Part shown: one piece after another, positions 35,501-47,049 of the stretch | Position numbering within the stretch: position 1 is the first letter of the stretch | Layout: each line of letters begins with the position of its first letter | Assembly (NCBI GenBank): GCA_035236585.1 | Contig: CP141127.1 | Location: 73,451,495-73,515,494, forward strand | Direction of reading: 5' to 3' | DNA length: 64,000 nt | Source: Warburgia ugandensis | Taxonomy: Eukaryota; Streptophyta; Magnoliopsida; Canellales; Canellaceae | Notes under the pieces: generated by a model | Database searches by the model: none | What the model was told of the DNA's origin: nothing | Seen by the model: only the letters and a program-made list of their open reading frames with translations | Program-made: the position numbers and the translations under genes

Positions 35501-36566
35501 TCCGAGCTCTGAACGGATGATCAAAGTCTTGAACAGGTTGATCAATGCCCTTAACCTTCTCTGTTTGTGGAAGACAACAGGCTTACGGGTTTTAATCTTG
35601 TTTTGGTGTAACACAATTAAGCCCTAATTGAAAGATCTAGCTTTTCTTAATCTACAGATGAATTAAACAAAAAAAGTGGAGAGTTTGTGTGAAAAGCTCA
35701 CCTCTGTGGGTGTCCACACTCTCTGTTCGTAGCCGAAAAAGACGCCATTTGATGTTTTCTAGCGACTATTTCACACGGTTACTATTCTTGCTCCAATCAT
35801 GTTCCAATCCTCCTCTGATTACGATGAAACCAAAGGTCTTTTGTTCATACCCTTGAGTAGAGTAGAATGAGCGAGAGGATTGAAGATCAGAGCAGTCGTT
35901 GTCACCAGCGAGCTCTATTTCTCTGATTAACCCAAAACGTTCAAAATCTCCATTTTTTTACAAGGTATGCGTTTTCCAACGTGAGGGCTAATGATCTTGC
36001 TCCCTCTCTCTCCTCCTCCTTATTCTCTCTTCTTGTTTTCTCCTTATCCTCCTCGGCTGCTTCTCCCTCGGTTCGCTCTCTCTTGCCGGTGCGACCTAGG
36101 GTTTCCAGGTGCGCTGGGTTTTCCCCTTCTCCTTCTCTCTTCTCCTCCTCCCTCTTCTTCCTCTTCTCCTCCTTCCTGGTGTCAGGTTCCTTCTATTTTT
36201 TCTACTTTTTTTTTGTTGATGTGGGAACAAACCTAGAGTCTATTTCGGTGTTTGGACTTGGGGGGGGTGCTAATATCAATTTGGCCCCCTTCTATTTATG
36301 GTTTTCATTTTTTTCTTATTTTTACTGACATGCCCTTCATATTCAAATATTCATATCTCCTTCATCCGAACTCCAATTTTTGCAAACTTGGTGTTGCTGG
36401 GATTGTATTTCCAAGTACAATCTAATTATGTAGATATTGGAGTCCAATTTGATGTCTTTTAAAAGATAAATTCAGTGAAAACTAAATATGAAGATTCTCC
36501 CATTTATATTCATCAAAATTAATTTATAATCCTTAAAAATAGAATTTAAAAATTAGGATTGTTACA
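32585..36566 (-). mobile_element. Tekay-like chromovirus solo LTR, minus orientation
   Basis: The printed strand starts TGTAACAACCCAGGTTTT and ends AAATTAGGATTGTTACA, an inverted terminal repeat of the kind seen in LTRs of this chromovirus type. Its sense 3' end (last 80 bases) aligns with the end of the plus-oriented copy at 36624-41750, including TTTGCAAAATTTTTTT-like, AGGGCSCC and ATTACAAAA blocks. A minus-strand TATA-like CATAAATAG lies at 36292-36300. The flanks CCTAG and CTCAG match imperfectly. 3,982 bp, no internal region. The CT-rich frames at 35981-36328 and the frames at 33727-34060 are not supported as genes. Confidence 0.75.
33177..33209 (-). other. Conserved hairpin in the Tekay-like LTR (copy 1)
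   Basis: On the sense strand CTGAGACATTGTAAA pairs with TTTACAATGTCTTAG around a 3-base loop (TTG): 15 pairs with one G-U wobble. It lies about 590 bases before the LTR end and is preceded by GCTTG. The other copy (41285-41324) has a 15-pair stem with two pairs exchanged in a compensatory way. A role in the RNA is inference. Confidence 0.75.
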
Positions 36567-36623
36567 CTCAGTCAGCCATAATTGATTTGATTTATTGCAT
36601 GCATGAGAAGAGCTAGTTGTTTA
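36567..36623 (-). other. 57-bp sliver of family B between two solo LTRs
   Basis: Short sequence left between the two Tekay-like solo LTRs; it belongs to the B leader/gag region by position. Its right end, GTTTA, is the target duplication of the next solo LTR. Confidence 0.6.
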
Positions 36624-37190
36624 TGTAATAACCCCAATTTGTGTGAACTGAATGAGAAAATTAATTTAATTTGAATTTTTAGAAATTCTAGGCTAGAATA
36701 TTAGGTTATTGAAAATTATCTTTTTTTATAGAGATTAAAACACTATTTAAAACTTAAAAATTATGAATATACTCAAAAAATCAATTGAAATGACATAAGT
36801 ACGTTCAATTCTGAGTTAAAATAAAAAATCCCTAATTTTCTTCATTTTTATGAATAAAAGGGTAAAATGGTAAATTTACCCATAACCGATATCTAAGACA
36901 TTAATATATAGAATTTACTCAAAAATACAATTCCAACACCACTAAGTACACTCAATTTTGAGTTCGGGAGAATAAAACAGATTTTTCTCCATGAAAGGGC
37001 AAAATGGTCTTTTCACACCTTTGTGGGGCCCACAAATGAATCCAACGGCCAAAAAACATGTAATGAGTGGTCAAACCTCTACCAGATGATAGTGGAGAAG
37101 AAGGTGGTAGAGGAGGATCCAATGTTCATTTAATATTCAAAAGAATTGAAACATAATTATTACAAGTAGCTATGAAAAATTCAAAAACAT

Positions 37191-37200
37191 CTATAAATAC
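37191..37200 (+). promoter_or_regulatory. TATA box of the plus Tekay-like LTR
   Basis: CTATAAATAC, 567 bases from the LTR start, followed by an A/C-rich leader-like region. It is the best TATA match in this LTR and agrees with the orientation inferred from the LTR ends. Confidence 0.55.
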
Positions 37201-37829
37201 ACCCCAAAAATCCTCCAAAAATGTTTCTTAAAATTCCCATGAAATTACCTTGCTTCCACTAAAAATAAAAGATCTAGATTCATTCCCAAAATTTCAAAAC
37301 TCCCAAAAATCTCTCTTCTCTCACTTTATCTCTGCTCTCTTTAGATTGGAACAAGAGACCTAAATTCAATTAGAAACTCTGTTCCAAATCAAGTCTCACA
37401 AATCTAACCATTTATATTGTCCTAAACTACTTATCTACAAGACTCCTAAATAAATTTCAAGATCCAATGGTGCAATCAACGAAAAATCATAAATTTCGTT
37501 AAAGTTGGGCTACAAAACCTACATTCTTCTCCAATCAGGTAGGTGAAAACTCTTCACATACTTATTTCATGATAGTTTATATAATTTTTATTTTTCTGAA
37601 ATTAAGTTTAGGTTAAAATTACAAAAATCAATTAAGAATAAGAACCCTTAATTTTTGTATGATGAAGGGCTCAGATGGAAAATCTGAGACATCCAATCAA
37701 TCTAGAATGGTCCAAAATCCCTAGGGTAGAATTTTTAAGAATTTTCATCAAGTTTGGAGCCCTTGATTGAAGAGAAATTGATTGTACGATCTAAAACAAA
37801 CTGTTTGATCTTCTTTATAAGATTTGGCT

Positions 37830-38040
37830 CCTGGGACATTGCAACGAGATGCCGGACGAAAATGCACCCTGCTAGAGCGCCTCCATGTGTGACGACGTCT
37901 AGAAGGAATGTCTGCGTGACAGTGCAGGTCTTAGGCAGCGTGTTACTGAGTGCGTTCCGGTGACGGGAGTGTGGTGACCACTCTGCTCTATTGGACCTGC
38001 TCTACCCGAATGATCAGGACCGTCCGTTTCGCTGCTCCCC
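37830..38040. other. CpG-rich patch within the solo LTR
   Basis: Around 210 bases of clearly higher GC, with many intact CpG and CNG sites (for example GATGCCGGACGAAAATG, GTGTGACGACGTC, GTTCCGGTGACGGG) in an otherwise AT-rich, CpG-poor window. No protein domain is recognisable in it. Confidence 0.7.
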
Positions 38041-41000
38041 TATCAAATTTGGACCCTTAAAAAAACTATGACCTTCATTCGTCAATTGTGGAGTCATCTG
38101 AACTCCAAATTAAGATCGGAAAGAAGCTATAGAATGCTTGTAATGTCTATTTTCTTCTAAAAGCATAAAATTGACAAAAATCTTTAAGAAACTTTTTGCT
38201 TTTAGGAAATAAGCTTCCAATTTTCATGATCTTCAAGATCTAAGATGATCAGATCTTGAGGATCTGATTTAATGATGAAATAATGTTGAAATAAAGTAAT
38301 ATCTATGATTTATTTTGACAGATCTAAGATAAATTGGAAGATCTATCCTTTATGGTAGAAAAATCCTAAAAATACAAAGGGACCCACTTGATCAATGAGA
38401 TCAAGCATGATCAAACCCTTTGGATGGTTGTATGAATGGGATTATGATGAAATCCAGTTAGATCATGGATTACATGTGACAAAAATAAGTGTATATGATC
38501 TTTGGATCTTAATGGAGTAAAGGCCCAAATGTAATTAAAACCCTTGATCTAAAGGAAAAGGTCTAAGATCTAATGGTAGGATCATAAGTAAAAGTTTTTA
38601 ATAATCCTAATCTAATTAGTTTAATTGTCTTTTATTTGATAATAGAATTGTAAATGTAATTTATGTTATAAATTAGGAAGCATGATAGTATAATTCTTAA
38701 ATTTTAGCATGCTATGCTCTAAATGCTATTAGTTTGTTATTAGGTTAGTAGATCTAATTATCTTAGGGCCATGTTAGTTTAAATTTGAGATCTTAGCATG
38801 ATTCCATTAGATTAGTAGTAAAATTTCATGTATTTCATAACTTAGGATCATGCTAGTTTAAGTATAGTTTTATTTCAATAGGTTAAGTTACATTCATAGG
38901 AAGCATGTTAGTATAAATGGTTGTTAAACTTATATTGGATTTATGCTTTAAAGTTTATGATTTAATTGTTGTCAAATTTTATTAGTAGATTCAATTGTTA
39001 AGTAGTTGTTAAGATATACTGAGCATAAATCACCAAAAATGTAAACTAATGGAATATAGAGATTCATGGACAATTAAGATGAGTGAATGACTTTGACTTA
39101 ATATTAGTAAGGGCTATAGTTAGTAAGACAATATAAGGATTATCAAATCCTTGGCCCAAACTAGGAGAATAATAAACCCTATGAATGGAATTTTAAATGT
39201 TTATGGATTTAATTAAAATCAATTAGAAAGAGTACTTAGGGTTAAAATGCTCATAGGAACCTTATGAAAGGTTGAGCTAAGGTCACTCTAGTGAATGCTG
39301 AACATGGTGGTTAAGGGCGTTCTCTAATAGAGCCTCTCTCTTCCCCTACCTTTTGTTGATGTTTGTGAGGTCTAACGCCTCCTTACATGAGGATTGAAGT
39401 AACCACTTTGTATTCATCCATTCGACTAGTAAGCCTTAGTCAATTGGAAATAAGAAGAGCTATCTAGACTTAGGATGAAATAAGCCATCTTCAACCTGTA
39501 AAACATTAACTAGTTGAATAATAAAAATAAGTGTATAAAAGGTTAGTAAATTATCTAACCCTAATAAAAATTGTAAGTAAGGTAAAGATGATCAAACAAG
39601 ATCAATGGGATCTTGAATGATCAAGAACAATAAAAGAAATAAATACTTTTTGATGTATGATATATATATATATATTGCTTGCAATTTAGTTCAAATAGAA
39701 TAGAAGATTTGAACCCTTGATCAAATATGATTCAAGGAAGAGAACCAAGTTCATCCTCGTAAGGATGATTAAACAACTGAACTTAGATTAAAGAAGAACT
39801 AGATGATAGAAGATCTAAGCCCTTGATCTTTATCAACAAGTATAAATTGTTGATCAAAGGATCTATGAAAGATCAGGAACAAAGAAAGGAATACACAAAG
39901 ACTTAGAATGGAATATACTTAGATTTGAAAGACTAGAAGATCATTTTAACCATCTGATCTATTGATCAATACTATCTGAGGAAGATAGATCATGATAGGG
40001 CACAAGATCTAGATCCTTTATATCAAAGGACAACATTAGACAAAGAATATAGATAGGATAAAAAATATAGGACTATTCAGATTGTATAAATATTGATAGT
40101 ATGTATGGATTTACAGATTTCATACGTCAATCAGGATTATGGAAGAGTTGAAGAGATGAATCACTACTTGAAGGTAGGTGGATTTTATGAATGCATCTAC
40201 ATGAGAAATACATGTTGAATACATGATCTTATGTCTAAAAATGTTGAGAAGTGTAATGTAAATACTTGTATTAAACCCCTTGAAAACCCTTATAATCCAA
40301 CCAAAACACATATCAAATGGTTAAGTTAGAAATGAGGAAAACCCTAAGTGAATAGGGAACTAGAAGGTATTCTAGCCCTAGATAAACAGACAAATTGTCT
40401 GATAAGTATAAAATCAATACATGTGAATCATTCATATAGAATGGTGATCCTTAAACTTATATAAACATGGGTATCATTCATTGTAAATGACGATCCCTAA
40501 GTTTGAAGTGAAATCCTATCCTAAGTATAAGAATACCAAAATACGAGGATGATGCTATAAACAGACAAGACGTCTCATAAGTAAAAGAATACTTTATATA
40601 AAAGCAAGGAGGCTTGTGGTTTTTGTTATAAATAGGCATATGCTTGGGGATGCTATGTTAGGAGGGTTATGAGGGTTTGTCCACCTGCTCTTTGAAATAT
40701 GATATATATGATGATATCGTGCCCAAAGAGAGGCAAAATGTCGGGTGGGGCAATTATGGGAAGGCCACCACTGTGACAGTCTGTCTCTCCATATAGACAT
40801 AGATGATTTTTCCCATTTGGTATCTGTGGAGTATGAAAGAAGTTATCTGAGCATGCTAGTATGGATCAGACTATAGCATAGTAGTCCTTTGAGTATTTTG
40901 CATTATGATGCTTGGTATAATGAGATGTCGATACTGCCCAAATAAGGAAGTATTTTCCTGACAAAGTCTGGATGTTTTATCAACTCAGTATGACTGAGTG

Positions 41001-41284
41001 TGATGATACTGCCCAAATGAGGGAGTATTTTTCAGCAGAGTCTGGATGATTGATCAACTTAATGTGTCTCTGTGTAACTATTGATGTTTGAGATATTAAC
41101 TATTTTTCACGGTTTTGACCGTATATATATATCTATATGACATATACAGTATGTATGTGTAAGGATGTACATATATGACAAAGTAAAGAGATTGATCCAT
41201 GAGTATGAATAATGGGATTATGAAGTATTAGGATTATACTGTCAAATTATTATGCTTCTTGAATCCCCTACCAAGCATAGCTTG

Positions 41285-41324
41285 CTGAGATATTATAAAT
41301 GTTTGAATGTTTATAATATCTCAG
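41285..41324 (+). other. Conserved hairpin in the Tekay-like LTR (copy 2)
   Basis: CTGAGATATTATAAA pairs perfectly over 15 bases with TTTATAATATCTCAG around a 10-base loop (TGTTTGAATG). It lies about 430 bases before the LTR end and some 220 bases upstream of an AATAAA signal, so it would fall near the 3' end of the transcript. Preceded by GCTTG as in the other copy. Confidence 0.8.
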
Positions 41325-41755
41325 ATACACAGAAGGAGAATTAGGAGCTTAAGACTTAAGAAGACGTGGAAGAATAATCAATCAGGGTATATCCCTTGAA
41401 GACATATATTTTTATTTGATAGCATTGTATTATATTGAGAGTTTTTATTGTATGGTGAGCTTTGAAATTTGGATTATGTAATTTGGACAAGTATTGTACT
41501 AATACTCGGGTTGTACTGTGAACCACTGGATGGATTTTGGAATTTAATAAAAGTATATTCCTTCAATAGAATTTTATTTTGTACAAAATTCTACTTATGA
41601 TATGTACGAAGTGATGACTTGGGTTTTACAAATAAGTTCTAAAGAAAAGAATTTCTACTACTTTGTTTTGCAAAATTTTTTTACTACTAAGGGCGCCCTA
41701 CCTCTGATAAATGTATTACAAAATGTGCTACGAAAACTTGGGTCGTCACAGTTTA

Positions 41756-42555
41756 AATACCAAAATAGTTGATTAGATAGGGGCCACTGGAGTGGCAATA
41801 AGTTTTCTTTTTTTAATAAAGTCCTATGAACTCGTAAGCTACTAAGGTCTCTTCTAAATTTATTTTAATTAAATTGTTGAGGCTAAGGTTGCATAGAAGG
41901 TGATGTTTAACCTAGGTGGGCCAAGGGATGGGGTTCAAATCGACCCTTGATCTTATAGGGTGAGCATCCTTACTAATTCAATTAAGCATTCTCATGTAGT
42001 TCAATCAACATATATTCACCTTAAAGCATGTAAATGTGCCTTAATATGCAAGGAAAATAGTAAATTAATGCAAACCTTAGAATGCATCAGTTAAGGAAGT
42101 GCTTTCTATATGCACTATACTACCATCCACAATGCAACCAAGTTAATAATATAAACCTAATCTAGGAAATGGAAAGAGGGGAAGAATAGTCTCACGGTGG
42201 GTCCTAGATTTTGTCCTCTCATATAGGGTTGGGTCCACGTATGCGTCAACTCATCTTCCAAGTTAGCATGCCCCATAGTTGACCTATAATATTACAACCC
42301 TTTTTAAATTTAAAAGAATCATAGTGTATAAAAATTTGCGAGTATGTCCTCACTACAATTCACGTAGATAAAAAGTAAAATAGGAAAATATCCTAAGTTC
42401 TTCTCCAAATTCATGTACAAATAAAAAGAAAAGTGCCAAATTCTTTAGGAATAAGGAAAGTATGCAAAACAAAAGCAACTACTCTATATGCAATCTAAAG
42501 ACTATGACTAAGGAATCTTAGAGTTTAATTAAACTCTATTGTGAGGCCCTAGCAA
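41756..42555 (-). other. Family B leader (5' UTR) next to the primer site
   Basis: Matches the leader of the minus-strand family A element: the ACCTAGGTGGGCCAAGG block at 41919 equals 6011, and the GTCCTATGAACTCGTAAGC stretch at 41820 corresponds to 5922. Non-coding. It ends at CCCTAGCAA, the left half of the primer-binding site, where the family A array is inserted. Confidence 0.7.
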
Positions 42556-45012
42556 TGATAAATGTTAACTTTTGTATAAAAAGTACCTAATTAGTAGCAC
42601 ATGTGTTATAAAATATTGTGTTTTTTCTAAGTTTTTTTATTATTTTTGTAAGACATTCATTTCTGACATGATAATTCAAAAGTTTGATATATTGTAGGTT
42701 CAGAAGCTAATTTAGAGTAAGAATGAATCATCACAATTTTCTAAGATTTTAATAAGTTTTTTTGAACTCTTTTGAGGAAGTGAGAAGATGATCCAATGAC
42801 CTATATTGCGCTTTGCAGAGTTTTTTTGAGTTGAGCTACGTGGTTAGCTTGCAAAGGTTGCAAGGGCAGAGCCCCTAGAAGTAATAGGAAGAAAGCAAAG
42901 GTGATTAAAATAATTCATGCAAAAAGTGATACATTTCCACCACTTTGCATAAGAATTGGAGCCATAAATGAGGTTTCTTGGTCCAACTAAGAAACCTAAG
43001 GAAGCCAAGCTACTCAAGCCTTGAACCCATGCATCAAATTCACTCAAGCCACCAATGAATGAGACATGATGCCCTAGATGAATGCCACATGATTGGAGTA
43101 ATTCAAGCAACTTCCCTATATTAAAAGTGTGATTTTTAAGGGATTTTTATAGAGAATTGCAAAAGGTATGATGATCATGCATTAAGGGACCCATCAAGAG
43201 AGAAAGCTCTACTTTCCTAATCCATTTCCTATCCTTTTCCACCACATAAATGTCAAGTTACACATTTTTTGAATTAAGGAGGGAGCCACCTTCCTAGAAG
43301 GTGATGCCTCGCCCCTTGCATAGTTGTCAATTCTGGTGTTTTCTTAATTAGGAAACCCCTTGATCTTAGTCCACTCAAAGCACATGAGGCCTTAGTTTTT
43401 CTTTGAAATTTTCTATCTTTAATTTCTTTATTATTCCCTTATGCTTCCCACCATTCAAAACCACCTTAAGAGTGGGGTTGAAGCCCCACACTTCCTCATT
43501 AACAAAATGATGCTTCCCACCTTCAAAATTAGGAAACCAACCAGCCATGCTCCCGTTTTTTTTTACATCACCTTGCTTACCTCACCTCCACCTAACTTTG
43601 TTCCTTCATTCTCCAACTAAGCCCTAGATCTAGATCTCCTTCCCTTTCCTAGATTGAACATTCATCAAATTGGAAGCCAATTCATCTCTAAATATGCCTT
43701 GGAGTTCAATGTTTTTTTCTAAGTGGGGTTGGGTGAGACAACCTTGAAACATAGCTCTCCTTTGGTGATATTTGTTGCTAGAATTTTTCATTCTTTTGGT
43801 TCTTTTCTTCTTTAATTTATTTTTATTCCCATTTTTTATTCATTTTTCATTTTAGGTTAGTAGTTTGCTTTCATTGATTTAGTTTCATTGCCTTAGTTTC
43901 CCATTGTTTTGTTTTCTAGTTTTCACTCATCTTTCCACTTAGCTTTCCCTCTTTTATTTCTTTCAATTCCATCAGTTATTCTTGACTTTTACCTCAAGAT
44001 TTAAGTAAGTTCTTCTCTAATAGTGACATCTAACAGAAGAAATAACTTGCAACCTTGATTTCCCCCTTAGGAAATTCACATTTTCTACTTTGTTTTTCAT
44101 CTGAGCTTTATGTCCATTTTCCTTGCTTTAGTTCATCATCTTAGCTATATTCTCTCTTGAATTACTTTATGTGTTTTCTTTGTGTGTTAGTTTACTTTAG
44201 TTTGCAGTAATTAGATTGGATTTTTGTTGCTATTTAGATTAGGATTTAGGCCATAGTTTATTGCAAAATTTCAAAAATTCCCACTTGTTTATGCATAGAA
44301 ATTTTGCTATAAGCTGCTAATGATTCAATAAAGTTTCTTGAGGATTCTTGTTATGGAATGTTTCTTTCAAAAAATTACTTTGGATCTGAGTTGTTATATT
44401 TTATAAAAAAAATTCTTTCGATTGCTTTACTATGCTTGATTCGGCTAATGTTCTTAAGTACTTGAAATCTAGAAATTTCCCTTCTTAATCTTTGTGCTTT
44501 CTTTTCTACCTCAAAACACTTGATCTTTATGAATTCTTAGGAACCCTTTTAGCCTTTTAGGTTATTTGTTCAATATCTAGCTTAGGTTATATATTTGTTT
44601 GCATTTTGAATAGTCAATTCTGATCACTTTTACACCCATGAACCATGCGCATAGTCCATGGATCATGTGCATGGTTCATATGGTGATTCACCTTTGATTC
44701 TTGAATCATTCACCTACTTCATGTTGCTTCAATGATTGTTAATTAGTTAGTTTCATCTTAGTTTTGGTTTAAAAAAATTTCCTTTTTATTTGGAAAGCTC
44801 CATCTTTAGAAAGTTTTAGGATTAGAAAGTGTTAAATTTAGAAAGTCTGCTTGGTTGTAGTTTTCATTTACATGCATGTTTCTAATTTCTTGTTAAATCT
44901 AGATAGATCTCATTGGTTACTTGTCTTTATATGTTATATAGGTTTAGAAAGTTTCCTTTTTTAACTTTAAAAATGTTTGTAATTCTAGTTTGGAAAAGTG
45001 TTAATTAATGAT
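42556..45012 (+). repeat. Family A LTR, first (incomplete) copy
   Basis: Starts TGATAAATGTTAACTTTTG and is co-linear with the LTRs at 47050 and 54763 until about 45012, where sequence homologous to the internal protease region begins. The LTR end found in the other copies is absent. No TATA as clean as in the others (CTCTAAATATGCC near 43687). The frame at 42844-43110 on the other strand is a shadow. Confidence 0.75.
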
Positions 45013-47049
45013 TTGATACTAAGCCCGTGTCAGACTTTAGTAGTTAAACCCTAGTTATTCTTGGATATCCATTTCTAGCAATGTCCAACACAACTATAAA
45101 TTGGAAAAATCATTTATTGCAATATCCTTTGGCAATATGAAAGTTGAGCTCATTGTTTTCAATGCCAACCATCAACAATTAAATCTTGATGACTCTCACA
45201 ATAGGGTTGAAGATTTAATTTTAGAAGTTATACCACCATTGTCTACCTTCAATCCACTAGAGGCCTGTCTTAGTCATGGTAATTACAATTTTTAACATTT
45301 GGGTGAACACAGTAGACTTAGCACTTATTGGGCGGTGACCTAGGAATTTAAAGTCTCATTATTCTACATTACTAGGTCCCCTATATTTCAAAACATTGGG
45401 GACAATGTTTAGTTCATGTTGGCAGGTGTAAACATGCATGAGATGTCTAGTTTTCTTCATATTTTAAAGAAAAAAGAGAAAAAAATTATAAAATTATAAA
45501 ATTTTCCAAAGTTTTTAGGTCAAAGTTCTTTTACTATGATGAGAATTGGTTTGTCTAAATTTTAGTATTTTCACTACTTTACTTTCTTAATAGAAATGCA
45601 TACAGTTAATTCTACATTATATTCATATCTTGAAGTGTTTTATGAAAGTTAAATCTCAGAATATACTTACACATATTACATTAGGCTAGATAAATAGATG
45701 GTTATGACTAAGAGACCTTGAGGAAAATCATTGGAGACTTATATGTCCAAGTGAGTATTAAAGACTATCATCTTTCCAAGGGTTATATGTAATTCCATAT
45801 TTTCTTCAGCGAACATTACTTTGAAGATCACAGTGATCTTTGTTTTGCTCAAAATTCCATGAACCAACTAGGAGTATCAACTTACATTCTTGAATATTTA
45901 TTGAATTGGAAAGGTTTTAGGAAACTTAGGAAATGATATAGGCCATCCTTGTTTTAGCCAAGAGATATAAAGTCTACCCAATCTACTATACACCACTAGT
46001 TAGACCATTAAGCCTTTTTGAAAACCCTTTTCTTTTTTAAAATCCTAGTTTAGCTTAACCCCAAGAAACCCTAATAAGAATTTCCATTACCTACTATTCA
46101 AAAATGAGTGGAGTTGATAGAAAAATTAGAAAAAGGACAAAGTCAAAGAAGTGAAAAATATAAGTGTTTACATAGAAAGAAAAAGCCTTCCCCTCAAAGA
46201 AAAAAGGAATGCAAAGAAAAGGAAGAAAATAATATTATCAAAAAAAGTTATGAAGAAAAGAGAAAGGAAAAATAGAAAAGATATTCACTTCAAACATAGT
46301 CAAAGAAAAAAAGTTGTCCAACATTTATAGAAGACCTCTACTCAAATTTGAACTTTGAATCCCTTATACCCATCTTTTCAAAACCAATTCTAAGCCTATA
46401 CTTCATCCTTTCTAAAAACCTATTGATCTTAAGGTGGAAGATAGCTTTAATGAGGATATAAATAGGAAGGAATAAAGGTGAAATATTTCCAATTGATCTT
46501 GGTAATGGCATCTATTCTAAGGGATCATATTCCTTTGTCTCATCAATGCTTAAAAAGTTATGTGAACCATCAGTATCTTTGGATTCGGTCACATAGTGAG
46601 TGAAAGTTGTTTAGCCTCTTCTCTGAGAGCTGCATTTCTAACTATATACTAGTGACAATTTGAGGTCAAGATATCATTTCAGTGGAGTAATAAGCATATC
46701 TATTTAGAAGCCCTGACTTATGTAGCATGTAGAGACACATGCATTCTGAGATGAAATTGGACTAAAATGGCTCTGGTATATGGATAACTTGTAGAATTTT
46801 CCATCTGTCTTTATTGAGTTGTTAAAGCAAGTAGAGTATTAATGGATAAGAATTCTCTCAGATAAAATATAGGACTTCACCTTATGAAATTTTGTGGGTA
46901 TATTCACTGCAAACCCATCACGAGGCTTAACTCATCCACCAGGGGTAACCTAAATGCAATTGTGAGTACATGTGAAGATGGCAATCATTTTATTTTCTTG
47001 ATTTTTTATATATTTTTCTCGAGACTTGAAAAATGCTGGTCAGGGGATG
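45013..47049 (+). pseudogene. Family A protease end and 3' non-coding segment, first copy
   Basis: 45101-45295 reads SFGNMKVELIVFNANHQQL then VEDLILEVIPPLS and PLEACLSHGNYNF, the end of the protease region as at 1545-1841 (other strand). Beyond about 45300 it is non-coding with the AAACATTGGGGACAATGTTT stem-loop at 45391-45410, then AT-rich sequence to the LTR start. Co-linear with 52730-54762 over its whole length. 45430-46380 holds A/G-rich low-complexity stretches. The frame at 46884-47141 crosses into the LTR and is not a gene. Confidence 0.7.

Larger units (their letters stand above)
36624..41750 (+). mobile_element. Tekay-like chromovirus solo LTR, plus orientation, perfect TSD
   Basis: It starts TGTAATAACCCCAATTTGTG and ends ACTTGGGTCGTCACA. 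The 5-bp target duplication GTTTA is exact at 36619-36623 and 41751-41755. TATA box CTATAAATAC at 37191-37200 and AATAAAA near 41546 give the orientation. The end aligns with the reverse complement of 32585-32670. 5,127 bp with no internal region. A GC- and CpG-rich patch lies at 37830-38040. (TA)n at about 39659-39675. Small frames at 37754-37963 and 40120-40800 show no recognisable domain. Confidence 0.88.

Noticed and set aside
35981-36328. Plus-strand frame of 115 codons with signal-peptide-like look
   Set aside because: CT-rich leader of a solo LTR, antisense to the LTR; hydrophobic Ser/Phe/Leu content follows from base composition.
32580-36571. Perfect target duplication for the minus Tekay-like solo LTR
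   Set aside because: CCTAG and CTCAG share only three of five bases; recorded as imperfect, not as support.
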